Below are positions 13,001 to 23,089 of a stretch of DNA of 64,000 nt, piece by piece. The position numbers were made by a program, and so were the translations under genes. The stretch comes from Teratosphaeria epicoccoides (lineage: Eukaryota; Ascomycota; Dothideomycetes; Mycosphaerellales; Teratosphaeriaceae): contig JADDMT010000076.1 in assembly GCA_021401465.1 (NCBI GenBank), positions 80,981 to 144,980 of the forward strand. Reading direction: 5' to 3'. The notes below the pieces were generated by a model. The model ran no database searches and was not told where the DNA came from. It saw only the letters and a program-made list of their open reading frames with translations. How positions within the stretch are numbered: position 1 is the first letter of the stretch; each line of letters opens with the position of its first letter.

Positions 13001-14895
13001 CTCGAAGAAGCTGGACGCGTTGTTCAGAGAATTAGAGCAAGTGCAGACAGAGGCCGACCCTAACGTAGGTGACGCTGTCTTACCAGACACGAAAGCCATT
13101 GAGGGTGCAACCGGCAAGAAGGAGAAAGAACGAACACTCGGCTTAGGCCTGGCGGTGGTAGCAAGGATCGTGAGAAATATAAACGGTCAATTGAGGCTGA
13201 AAAGTGAAGAAGGCAAAGGCTCGAGATTTGTGATTGTGTTTCCGTTTGATCTCCCAGAGACCGATCCTAGACCGCAGGACGTAGACTCGATCGAGGGCTC
13301 GGCTGGCTCTGTGACACCTCATATCGAGCATCCCGGGCCCATCACACCTCCTGTGGAGGGTGAGGTCACGCTGATCGCGCGTGGCTCGGCAGTGCGTCGT
13401 GGATCTGGTACCTCAGCCGAGCGAAGACGATCGAGCCTGTGCATGTCCCGAAGGAACAGCGGCGACAGCATGAACAGCAAATTAAGTGTTGGAAGCGTCA
13501 GGTCTGGCCGCAGTAATGTCAGTTTCGCAAGCAATGCGAGCGGGAAAAGCGAGGCGGATCGACTGATTGAAGCCATCTCACATCCGCATGCTGTCCATGG
13601 CCATTCTGTGTCAAGATCAGGGAGTAGAGGCGCAGTATCCGAAGGTGCTGTTCGCCCGCAGCTGACAACGCGGCATATTTCCGCAGTGGACGATGCCGGC
13701 AGCCCAATCCGCAGTCGAGCCAAGAGCGTGGAATCTGCGCCGGGGTCGCAAGCACTCGTTGATCGCACCATCCCGAGACCCGGCGAACATGTCGTCGAAG
13801 GTCAGGGTCAGCCTGTACGGCCTATACGGATACCCGAGGGCATCATTGTGACTCCGGGCGGTCACTCAATGCCTGTGTCCTCGGCTGCAGCAGAACATGT
13901 CTCCGATGTTGAAACGAATCATGAACACATACCCGAGAAGGCGAACAAGCCTCCCACCGCAGACCACCTACGAGTTTTGGTGGCAGAAGACGATCCGGTC
14001 AACAGTAGGATCATCAAGAAAAGGCTCGAGAAGCTAGGGCACGAAGTGTTCCTGACAGTCAACGGAGAGGAGTGTTCTAGTACTTATTGTGACAAGCCCG
14101 GCTTTTTCGACATTATCCTCATGGACATGCAGGTTTGTGACACGAGGTTCTTTCATGATATAAGGGTATACTGATGTCTCATAGATGCCCATCGTTGACG
14201 GGTTGACTTCGACGAAGATGATCCGATCTTTTGAGAAGTCGCACCAGAAGCATATGCTTTCCACACGTGCATCGCTTAATGGGCGAGTGCCAATCATCGC
14301 GGTCTCTGCTTCACTACAGGAAAAGGAACGGCCATACTACATCCAAGCTGGCTTCGATGGTTGGATACTGAAACCTATCTCCTTCAACCGCCTGAGTGAG
14401 ATCATGACCGGCATTGTGGATCGAGACATTCGCAGTGAGAATCTCTACAGGCACGGTGGATGGGAACATGGCGGATGGTTTGGAGAAGCACAGGAGGACG
14501 TGTTCGCTGCAAATACCGTTCCGAACCAGCAGCCGCCGAATTCGGCACCTGGTCACGAAGCTGACAGCGAAGGTGTGAAGATTGCAGCTGCAGTTGATGA
14601 CCCTGGTGTGAAGGAAGAGAGCGCGAGTGAGCAGTCTCAAGAACAGCAGCGGATGCTTGCGGAGCAGGAGCACAAGAGACAAAACCAGGAACAGGAACAG
14701 GAGCAGTACTCATATCGAGAACAAGCAGATAAGGTCGTGAGTCTGCCAGAGCTAGGAAGTAAAGAGTACACGGGTAAGACGAGCCCGGACAGCATGTCGA
14801 CTATCACGCAGCAAAGATTCGAAGAACACGAAGAAAAGCAAGCGAGTCCGACCTCATTAACGCCGGACCAAGAAGAAGAACGACAGGCGGAGTGA
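10068..14895 (+). CDS. Fungal phytochrome, hybrid sensor histidine kinase
   Basis: Exon 1 10068-14132, intron 14133-14184 (52 bp), exon 2 14185-14895; 1,591 residues. I use the ATG at 10068 (context gccATGtcc); the frame upstream contains only a GTG. Order: long Ser/Pro-rich N-terminal extension; PAS with C245 just before EPIHIPGAVQGFG, the biliverdin-attachment position of fungal and bacterial phytochromes; GAF (about 425-600) with PASDIP and SPIHLKYLANM; PHY; HisKA with H823 in SAHEVRTPLN; HATPase with DTGVGM and LGLGLAV; a linker of about 250 residues; receiver with phospho-acceptor D1353. The intron splits the receiver just after that aspartate (MDMQ|MP). A Gln/Glu-rich tail follows. It is a red/far-red sensor signalling by phosphorelay; in Aspergillus FphA links light to development and stress signalling. 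It looks intact. Confidence 0.96.
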
Positions 14896-15465
14896 GAACG
14901 TACATCGCTGGCGCGGAAGGGCCATAACAGGACTTTCGTGGAAGTAGAAACATTGGCAGCTTCAGGGACCTTAGAGGAAGATTAGGCCGGCGCAAAGGAG
15001 CACAGGACTATACCCTGCGTAAGCGAGCGTAACGCAGTGACTTCGGCATTGAGGATTTATTCAACAGAACGTACGCTTACGCATCATGACCATCAGAGCG
15101 AGCATTGGATGCATTTGACTGGAGCTTTAGGCGTTCTTTGGGGATTACGCGCATGAGGAGTCCGTGTTGTTGTTGAGTAGGAGTGTCCTTCGGGATTCGA
15201 GAGTGTGGAATTTTCTGTCTCCGCGGCTTCCTGAGTTGAACTGCATTTCACAGGATGTCTAGGAAATCCAGGAACTTCGAGGGACTTGTAAGTGATGAAG
15301 GGAACGGAACCTAGAAGACGAGGGTGTGAGGCACTTGTACAGCGACGGCTTTGTGTAGCTAGGAGCCTTTAATTTTGCCTGTGAGGGACTTATCTAGTAT
15401 ATTGCTGTATAATTCAGGCAGCCACCATGGCACAACGATCTTGAGACACGTCGCGGAATGAAGAA
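14896..15465. other. Intergenic, between phytochrome and the dehydrogenase pseudogene
   Basis: 570 bp between convergent 3' ends. No coding signal or repeat was seen. Confidence 0.5.
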
Positions 15466-16423
15466 TCAATCAATATATGTGGCGCAGTGGGTTGTGTGTT
15501 CACTACGCCATCTTTGGTGGAAACAGGAGCCTCCCCTCCTGTGAGTCTCGTTAGCAAATAAGCCCTTCCCATCCACAACTACACCACTACTTACCATCCC
15601 CCCATCAACCATTAAATTCATCCCACTGTCGTGCCCACTCAAAACCGGACTAGCAACCACGGCAGCCTGCCTCGCCACATCCTGCGGCCTTGCCACCTTC
15701 CTCAACGGCGTCGTCGCCAACGCCCTCTCCACAAACGCCTCATCCCTCAATGTCGTCTCCGCCATCGGCGTTGCCAGCCACCCGGGATTCACACAATTCG
15801 CCCTCCCCCTTTGTGCGATCGCCACAATCTCGTTCTTCAACGTAGGCGCTAAACCGTACTGCAACGCGGCCTTTCAAGTCGCATAATCGCCATGATCCGC
15901 CTCGCCGAATTTTCCCGCTGTCGAGCCGATGAAGATTATGCTCGCGGTGGCTTTTACGGAGTCCGGGGCGGTGCGCAGGTAGGAAAGACACGCGCGGCAG
16001 AGGAGAAGGGCCCGGTGAGGTTGGTGGCGAGGGCGTTTTGCCATTGGCAGAGGGACATGGAGCCTATGGAGGTGGGAGCTTGGGGCCAGATTCCGTGGTT
16101 ACAGATCAGTATGCTGACGGGGCCGCGGTTTTGCTTGGAGGCGGCGGCGAGGAGCTCCGAGACGGATGAGGCGTCGCGGACGTCGGCTTGGAGGGTTACT
16201 ATGTCTTTGAGGTTTTGCAGATCGCCGATGTCAATGTGGGTGTTGTAGTGGGCTGTGATGCGGGCTCCGAGATACTGGATAGTCTTGACTGTTTCGAGGC
16301 CTATGCCGCCCTGACACAGAGTATCGGTATTTTGTTATTGCTTTTCAGTATTGATCTGCATGTTCCTACCGCTGCTCCTGTGATCAGTACGTGGACCCCT
16401 CGACGTCCAAAGTCGAGGGACAT
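15466..16423 (-). pseudogene. Short-chain dehydrogenase/reductase pseudogene
   Basis: Exon 1 16423-16370 and intron 16369-16311 (59 bp) are intact and give TGAAGGIG, the Rossmann TGxxxGxG motif. Exon 2 continues with an ADVRD acidic motif, NHGIWP and NLTGPF. Near 16005 one base seems missing: the frame must shift to continue LLCRACLSYLRTAPDSVK and IIFIGSTAGKFGEADHGDYAT. The next codon is TGA (15876-15874), inside the catalytic YxxxK motif (Y-A-T-stop-K). The frame then runs on through VNPGWLATPM and LMVDGGM. So the three diagnostic SDR regions are all present but split by two independent lesions; the C-terminal extension past GGM suggests the original stop is also gone. Intact relatives would be cytosolic NAD(P)-dependent oxidoreductases of unknown substrate. 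Sequencing error could explain one lesion, less easily both. Confidence 0.85.
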
Positions 16424-16598
16424 TCTGCGTTCACAGCGACGGTTGATCGTTCAGCACTTTGCCTTACAGACGCCTTCGGCATATGGGTATACAGATTGCA
16501 ATTCAAGAAGTGCAGTTTTTGGCAATATAAAAGCCGCATGAAGGACTCGAGGCACATTAAGCTTCGGTTCGTCCGCCCGCTGTGACATATCAGCCATA

Positions 16599-16835
16599 TT
16601 AGGCAGGTGCGGCCGCCTGCGTGAACTGCTTGAAATCAAGCACAACAGATGCAGAGTCGCGAAGGCGCGAGTGAATGCTCGCATCACGATGGACATTGCT
16701 GCAAGGGCCAAGTACCTTATCGCAGACACTTGAGCCTGAGACTAGAATGCCGCCGCGCTGTGCGCCACTGCACATGCAAGACATGAGAGAGACAAGTACT
16801 GCGACCACCGCAATGAGGACATTTTGGTCTCGCAT
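16599..16835 (-). CDS. Possible small secreted protein (78 residues)
   Basis: Single open frame starting at an ATG at 16835. The N-terminus has the layout of a signal peptide: short polar start (MRDQN), a hydrophobic run of about 14 residues (VLIAVVAVLVSLMS) and a small-residue cleavage region ending SGA. The predicted mature part is about 55 residues with two Cys. It lies 124 bp from the divergently oriented eight-Cys gene at 16960. There is no homologue I recognise and the frame is short, so it could be chance; the hydrophobic leader is the only real support. Confidence 0.25.
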   Translation of the reverse strand: MRDQNVLIAVVAVLVSLMSCMCSGAQRGGILVSGSSVCDKVLGPCSNVHRDASIHSRLRDSASVVLDFKQFTQAAAPA

Positions 16836-16919
16836 GGCGAACACCACCCACTGCGCACGGCATATAGCATGAGCTTTCTGCTTATATCCCATCTGATCCT
16901 TACATTCGAATGCCGGAGC

Positions 16920-16963
16920 TGCCAGATCGGACGACCATCATCTGCCAGATCGAACAACCATGA
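16920..16963 (+). repeat. Imperfect 21-bp direct repeat at a start codon
   Basis: Two copies of a 21-base unit beginning TGCCAGATCG and ending in ACCAT(C/G)A, at 16920-16940 and 16943-16963, with about three mismatches. The second copy contains the ATG of the Cys-rich gene. It may be a local duplication or a paired protein-binding site. Confidence 0.6.
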
Positions 16964-17444
16964 ATTACCTCATGCTCAGCCTCGCCGCAATGGCCACGAG
17001 CGTTTGCGTTGTCCACGCCAAGAGGCACACTATAACCGGGCAACACTTTTGCCACCCTGCGCCATGGCCCGTATGTACCCTCGCTCGTCCAGCAATTCCT
17101 CTGCATCAGAAATGCACGTAATCTGATGCTCGTCCAACAGGGTCCGGGAAACTGCGAGTCTGATCAGTTTGGACTCCTGGATTGCGACTTGATCTGCAAT
17201 GCCACGGTATGTTGCGTAATTATGCTCTTTGCTGAGGCGGTCTCGCTAAGATGAAATGTTATAGTGCGCTTCCGATACCGAGACATGGGAGAAGCACAGT
17301 TCGTGGCGGTAAGAGTGTCCATAGTTTCGACCTTTGGCTTCTGTAGAACACTGACGCGGGGTGCGAACATGTAGGAATTGGAGTAACGGGCGGTGCGAAT
17401 GTTGGTGCCAAAAGCGCAATGGAACGCGCCACGGTGTTTTATGA
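16960..17444 (+). CDS. Small secreted eight-cysteine protein (defensin-like layout, effector candidate)
   Basis: Four-exon model: 16960-17070, 17141-17206, 17265-17308, 17375-17444; 96 residues. Introns of 70, 58 and 66 bp have gtatgt, gtatgt and gtaaga donors and cag/tag acceptors. CTGAT (intron 1) and CTGAC (intron 3) could be branch sites. The frame stays open through all joins. Residues 1-20 form a signal peptide ending VHA, followed by Lys-Arg, a possible Kex2 site. The mature part has eight Cys (31, 42, 52, 56, 60, 81, 83, 85): C-x3-C-x3-C, then G-R-C-x-C-x-C. CxxxC with GxC...CxC recalls cysteine-stabilised alpha/beta (defensin-like) peptides, but that is inference. Three N-glycosylation sequons (57, 75, 89) fit secretion. 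If intron 3 is not spliced, a TAA at 17310 gives 74 residues. The role is unknown: antimicrobial or host-directed effector are both possible. Confidence 0.55.
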
Positions 17445-17545
17445 GCCGTGAAACTGGGCCGGTTACCTATGTGGCACAAGTAGTCTATGCATACCACTAC
17501 GTACCTGTCGTGCGCCGCGACTATGTATGGGTCTCACAGCATACT

Positions 17546-18567
17546 TTATTTGCTTCTGCCGCCACCGATATCTTGCCCTAATCGGTAGCTGCCAATTTTC
17601 TCCCATTCTACTCTCTGCCTGGTGACTGGCAGCTGCCTCCTCAGGCCTTTGAAGCTTCCCTCGGCCAAGGACGTAAATGCCCTGTTCAGCTCTTCTTGAA
17701 ACTTGTTCTCTGCCTTCGCAATCTCCCTCACCACTGCCTCAGCTCCACTACCACTAACCTCGATCTTCTTGTTCGTGCTCATCCGTACATTTCCATCTTC
17801 GTAGTAATGCACGTCAACCTTGATTATTCCGGACGCACGGTTGGAGGAGGGGTCGAGGGTGTAGGTGGAGCGCCAGCGGCCGTTCCAGAAGTTCTGTGGG
17901 CTGTACTTGTTCGCCACTAGTAGTAGGTGGATTTCAGAGTCGGACGAGGAAGGGAAGATGCCGACTGTGGAGTTGGGGAAGTGTTCTGAGGCTGCGGCGG
18001 AGAAGGCTTTCTGAAGGGACCGGATGCTGTCGGCGTGCTGGCCTTCCAAGGGATGCTGCTGGACGTCTGATGAATTCTTATGGATGTCAGCTGACATTAA
18101 ACGATTCAATCTGCTGCCAATATCGTACCTGCGAGGCATGATCGACTGCAAATGACGTCTGACTGCCAGTGTCGTAATATCTGCCTTCGGCCAAGGAATT
18201 GTATGGGCTGACGAGGACCTGATGACCTTTAGCCATCTTCTTGCACTCTGGAAGAATTTGTTCGTATCAGAATGATAACCATACCGTCCCGCTGCCCCCA
18301 GGTAGCTTCACTGTAGCATACTGCTCTTCGTTGTACTTCTTGTATGCGGGATCCAGGAACGAGATCTCGTTAGGCGCCAGTGCCTTGATATCTGTCGCGC
18401 GACGTTAGCTTATATCAATGCTGTCGACTGAATGCGACCTACCGGCCACGACATTGGAGAGCTACGAGCGTTAGTGAAGATTTTGGGTATTATGGCAGGT
18501 ATTTCTCACCAACCTCTCCCGGTGGTGCTGCCTCCACGAAGGACGCTACTGTCTGCTGTTTCGACAT
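17546..18567 (-). CDS. CAP1: F-actin-capping protein subunit alpha
   Basis: Five exons: 18567-18514, 18461-18443 (only 19 nt), 18391-18285, 18218-18129, 18058-17546; about 260 residues. Start MSKQQTVASFVEAAPPGE is typical, and the joins give LSNVVADIKALAPNEISFLDPAYKKYN and VLVSPYNSLAEGRYYD. The last exon carries the family signatures EGQHADSIRSL, LLVANKYSPQNFWNGRWRS, and a C-terminal EWEKIGSYRLGQDI tentacle helix. With CAP2 it forms the heterodimer that caps actin barbed ends at cortical patches. The acceptor of exon 5 is a choice between neighbouring CAGs (18059 or 18056), changing one residue; intron 3 could end slightly earlier. The length is close to the usual 265-275. Confidence 0.93.
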
Positions 18568-19294
18568 AGTCACGGACTGGCAATGGCGTCAGATGGGAGG
18601 AAAGCAAACGACGAGGTGGTTCGCTTCAATGGTAGTGGATGGACTTAAAGCTGGAACGCTGGACGTGAGAGCTTGCCGAAGTTGATCCGGCCTCCACAGC
18701 GAGACAGCCTCTCGCATGTTGATCGTGTTGGTCAAACATGCGACATTACCTTCGGACATCTTTCATCGGCTCTTCCAACTTCGACCAGCGTCCTTGAACG
18801 TCTTATTACTGGGCATGCAATGCAGGCGTGTACTGCCGTCTCAGCAAACTGATGGACTCGGCCGACGCTGCGGCCCGTTCTCAATAGTGCTTGGCTCGGA
18901 CTGAGCCTCAATATTAGAGACGCACTGCCCAGTATGGATGCGAGTATCGTTGTTGGTGCTCACACGCGGGTGGGTTATCCTCCTCTCAAGCGGTTACCTC
19001 GGTAAAAGCTATCCGCTACCGCGCGCGCCTCCAATCGCAATACTGGGTCTTGTTCTGGCCAATCACCCACTATCCTTGTCATTTAGCATGTGAGTATTAT
19101 ACGGCTTTCTGTTGATTCTTGCCCGGGGCCGAAATATTGGACATCTCCCCCTACAAGCTCCAGCTGGCTTGTAGAGCTTTGGAGACTGAGAGGCCGTCTG
19201 GATCGAGAGATCGATGCTGGCTGCTTTCAGCGGTGCTAAGTGATCATCGAAGCACTCGATCCGCTCGATCGACGCATTATTCAATTCCGGCAAG
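18568..19294. other. Divergent promoter region, CAP1 / acyl-CoA synthetase
   Basis: 727 bp between two divergent starts. No open frame of note; presumed to hold both promoters. Confidence 0.5.
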
Positions 19295-21104
19295 ATGCCG
19301 GTCAAATCACCATATCGAGACGTCGATATCCCTGCAGTGGACATGTGGGCATTCATGTTCAACCAGCCTCGAGACTTTCCTGACTCGCAAGGTCAGTGTA
19401 ATCCAGATTCTATCGAGCGCGCAACTAAATAATTTTAGTGATCTATCGTGCCATCAAGTCGTCCAGACACTACACCTTCGCCCATGTCAAAGCCGCCGCC
19501 ACATCATTCGGTGAAGGCCTGTGCAACCTCTGGGACTGGCAACAGGGTGACGTTCTGGCAATCTACGCCCCCAACGACATCGATATTGGACCCATCATCT
19601 ACGGAGCGTTCTTTGCAGGCGGAATTGTATCGCCAGCAAATCCAGCTTACAGTCCGTCTGAGCTTGCATTTCAACTGAGTAATGCTGGCGCGAAATCTAT
19701 CGTGACAACTAAAACATTCCTTCCAAATGCACTCAAGGCGGCGAAAGAGGCGAAAGTGCCTGCTGAGCGCATTCTGCTACTTGGTGATGACAGGGATGAG
19801 ACACACAAGACAAAGCACTGGACGAGCATTCGGAAGACGTCTGGAGAGCTGCGGTATCGTCGACGAAAGCTGATTCCTGACAAAGATTTGGCATTCTTGG
19901 TCTACAGCAGTGGCACCACTGGTCTCCCAAAAGGAGTCGTACGTATTATTCTGCCTCCATTCAGGGACTGCAGCTGAACGGATTTCCCAGATGCTAACCC
20001 ACACAAACGTGATCGCCGACCTCTGCCTAATTAAAGGCTCCGTAGGCCACCACTACAACACCAGCTCCGACAAAATCCTCGGCGTCCTACCCTTCTTTCA
20101 CATCTATGGCCTGACAGGCTTGGTCCATCAGCCTCTACATCGAGGCATCGAACTCGTGGTCATGCCAGCATTCGATCTCAGAACCTTCCTCCACACCATT
20201 CAGGAGCACAAAATCACTTTCATCTACGTCGCACCACCCGTCATCGTCCGCCTTGCCCGCGACAATATTGTGGAAGACTACGACCTCTCATCCGTCCGCA
20301 TGATCACATCCGGTGCCGCACCCCTGACCCGCGAACTCGTCGACACCGTGCATAAACGCCTCAAGATCCAAATCAACCAAGCCTACGGCCTCTCAGAAAC
20401 ATCGCCGATGACGCACACGCAACCGTGGGGCGAGTGGTACTCCTCCGTTGGCTCAGTGGGAAAGCTATTCCCGAACATGACGGCAAAGTACGTGCTCCCC
20501 GACGGCTCGGAAGCTGGGGGGAACGAGCCGGGGGAGCTGTGGTTGGCGGGACCGAATATATTCCAGGGATATTGGAAGAATGAGGAAGCGACGAGAGATG
20601 CTGTAAGGGAGGAGGATGGGTTGAGGTATTTCAAGACGGGGGATGTGGGGTATCAGGACGCGGAGCATAATTTTTTCATCACGGATCGGGTGAAGGAATT
20701 GATCAAGTATAAAGGGTACAACAAGCACTCCTGCGATGCAAGTTTGGAGGGTATCGACTGACGCATTAAGCAGATTCCAGGTGGCGCCCGCTGAGCTCGA
20801 AGGCAAGCTTATGGATCACCCTCTCATCAATGATGTTGCGGTCATCGGCGTCCATGATGCGGAAAATCACACCGAGGTGCCCAGGGCGTACGTGGTTCAT
20901 TCTGAAGGCGTCAGCAAAGCTTCGCCGAAAGACGCGGACGATATTATCAAGTGGACCAGCGAGAAGGTGGCGAGCCATAAGCAACTGCGTGGTGGCGTGC
21001 GGTTCATTGATGAAATACCAAAGAGCGCAGCGGGAAAGATTTTAAGGAGGATTTTGAAGGAGAAGGCCAAAGCTGAGGAGGATCGTCCAAAAGCGAAGCT
21101 CTAG
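19295..21104 (+). CDS. 4-coumarate:CoA ligase-like acyl-CoA synthetase, peroxisomal
   Basis: Four exons: 19295-19391, 19439-19938, 19991-20715, 20774-21104; introns of 47, 52 and 58 bp; 550 residues. The joins restore DFPDSQ-VIYRAI, GLPKGV-MLTHTN and KYKG-FQVAPAELE. Adenylate-forming family motifs are in order: YSSGTTGLPKGV (ATP loop), YGLSETSP, GELWLAGPNIFQGYW, YFKTGDVGY, DRVKELIKYKG, and SAAGKILRR with the C-terminal catalytic Lys. The protein ends in AKL, a type 1 peroxisomal targeting signal. It should activate a carboxylic acid to its CoA thioester by an acyl-AMP step. Fungal 4CL-like enzymes act on phenylpropanoid, medium-chain or specialised-metabolite acids; the substrate cannot be read from sequence. 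It is tail-to-tail with the GH18 gene. A T-rich tract follows the stop. Confidence 0.95.
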
Positions 21105-21246
21105 GCAGCTGTCTTCTCTTTTCTTTTCTTTTTTTTTTTTGCAAAAGTGCATGCCTCACTCCACCTGATGCCCCCATCATGTCCACTTGTGCACTCAGTC
21201 AACCTTCGGCGACGTGGTTGAAGAGCTGCACGGGGTCACTTTTGTT

Positions 21247-22428
21247 TCAATCCTGGAACAGAAGTCCGGCGGCATACTCCACGTTGCCTCCCGTTGCATT
21301 GAGCGCAGCGACAGCCTGTTGCTGACTGAAACCAAGATCCTGCAGTGACTTGACGCTTTCAGCCGGATATGGATGTAGTGCGGGTGGCGGTGGTGCAGGT
21401 GCACCATAAGGTCTAACCGGGACTTGCGGTGCTGGCTGCGGCGGGGCGGCAAGTGGTACCGAAGTCCGCATGATACTACTCATCCTGGCCGCCCATTCCC
21501 AAGGCCGCTCATTGCCACCCGGCAGGCTATTGAAATATTCCCAACCCATTACGCCACCCACTGTAGGATGCCTTGCGCGAATGGTATGCAAGACTGCGTC
21601 GATCTGTGGATGCGGCACATAGCCAGACCCGCCGTTGCCAGGATTAGTGAGCAAGCCGATGACTACGCGCTCGGGTCTCCAGCCAGTGGCGATGACAGTT
21701 TCGAACCAGAAAGGCGTGCTCATGTCGCCCCACCCGTTGTAGAATTGGGTGTTGTACCAGGCTATTTCGTGCCCTCGTTCGCGTTCCAAGATTCGATAGT
21801 CGAACTCCTTGCCGCTGAGATGAGGCTGCCCGACGAGCAGCGCTGTGGCTACGGGTGCGAGGGTAATGAGAAATGATGGACCGAAGTCAGCTCGAAGGCG
21901 GTCTATGAGGCGGTAGACTGCAAACAGCGAGTAGTCTTCTTCGATGTCCAGGTCGATACCATCAAATCGGTACCTGCGCAGCATGTCTCGTAAAGGACAG
22001 TAATGGCTTTCGAAACGTGCTGTGTCAAGACCATTGAGGCGTTCGAAGGAACCCTTTGCCGCTCCTCCGACCATGGCCAAGACTTTGATGCCGGACGATT
22101 GCGCCGAAGCTACTTCGCTCCATAGTGTATTGAAGCGTGCGTGGTTAGGGGGGTGGTCGTTCAGTGTTATATGACCGGGTGGATCGTTTAGATGGACGGC
22201 GGCTATTATGACATGCGTTACACCAGTGTTTTTCGTGACCAGTGGCAGCATAGATATAGGAGGTCCATCATTGGGGGCATGGTGAGTTTGATGATAGACG
22301 ACGACCCTGGGACCCTGGCCTCGTGGTAGGAGAGAGCTCGACGGCTCTGCACTCATGACAGGTAAGTTCATAGTGAAGGCGTGTCTGCTTTGGAGAGGAA
22401 GGCTAATGCTTCTGAACGGATTAGTCAT
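21247..22428 (-). CDS. GH18 glycoside hydrolase with C-terminal UBA domain, apparently cytosolic
   Basis: Single exon. I start at the ATG at 22428 (393 residues); ATGs at 22371 and 22356 are also possible, and the one at 22371 has A at -3. Residues about 60-320 form a GH18 barrel: LAMVGGAAKG, then FDGIDLDIEE giving the DxxDxDxE catalytic motif with E163 as acid, AWYNTQFYNGWG, and GVMGWEYFNS. After a Pro-rich linker, the last 45 residues (SVKSLQDLGFSQQQAVAALNATGGNVEYAAGLLF) form a UBA domain. No start gives a convincing signal peptide, so I infer an intracellular enzyme acting on chitin fragments or N-glycans (ENGase-type), perhaps tied to ubiquitin through UBA. Members without secretion signals occur in fungi; the activity is unproven. 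Confidence 0.85.
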   Translation of the reverse strand: MTNPFRSISLPLQSRHAFTMNLPVMSAEPSSSLLPRGQGPRVVVYHQTHHAPNDGPPISMLPLVTKNTGVTHVIIAAVHLNDPPGHITLNDHPPNHARFNTLWSEVASAQSSGIKVLAMVGGAAKGSFERLNGLDTARFESHYCPLRDMLRRYRFDGIDLDIEEDYSLFAVYRLIDRLRADFGPSFLITLAPVATALLVGQPHLSGKEFDYRILERERGHEIAWYNTQFYNGWGDMSTPFWFETVIATGWRPERVVIGLLTNPGNGGSGYVPHPQIDAVLHTIRARHPTVGGVMGWEYFNSLPGGNERPWEWAARMSSIMRTSVPLAAPPQPAPQVPVRPYGAPAPPPPALHPYPAESVKSLQDLGFSQQQAVAALNATGGNVEYAAGLLFQD

Positions 22429-23089
22429 GTACCGAGCTCGCCGACACCTCCACTTCCCAGTCCTGATTGCCGAAAACACACTCAGACTCCTACATTGACA
22501 CCATCACCTTCCGCTACGCCACGGCCACGCATCTATCCAGTCGCGTCGTCACTGGCTCTCACTTGTGCTATTACATCATTCACGCCGAGGTCAGTTCTAG
22601 CAGCGCCAAGTATCCGAAGTCGCGTGACGACAATCATCGCGAGCAAAAGCACATTGGCGGATATCCAGCGCATAGGTTGTCCGCGGCAGCAAGCATCCTT
22701 GTTCTGTTGTCGCTACACTCGCGCTCAGCTACTGCCTGCGAACGAGCGACGATCTGCGAAGACGCGCAAGAACAGGAATCGCGACTGCGCTAGGCGGTTG
22801 ACCTAGCACCTGGTGCTGTCCGCGAACGTCGCGTTACCCTGGCGGAGGCAGGAGCGCAAGCTCAAGACAGTCACAGTCTGTTCAAGAACGAAGTCGGGGG
22901 CGTATTTAGACTCTGCAACTTGCTACTGCGCACGCGTAGTAGAGCGTTGGCAGGGCCTTCTGTAGCTATAGACTCCTGTGTGAAGTGTTGAGAAAGCGTA
23001 TATTGCTTCCGCAACAATCATATCGCTCTTCCCGTTCATCGAACAACGATCCAGCGCGTGTAGAGCGCAGCCAGTTGGCCAGAGACAGC
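22429..23089. other. Divergent promoter region, GH18 / BYE1
   Basis: 661 bp between divergent starts. Overlapping short frames only; no repeat or RNA signal was seen. Confidence 0.5.
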
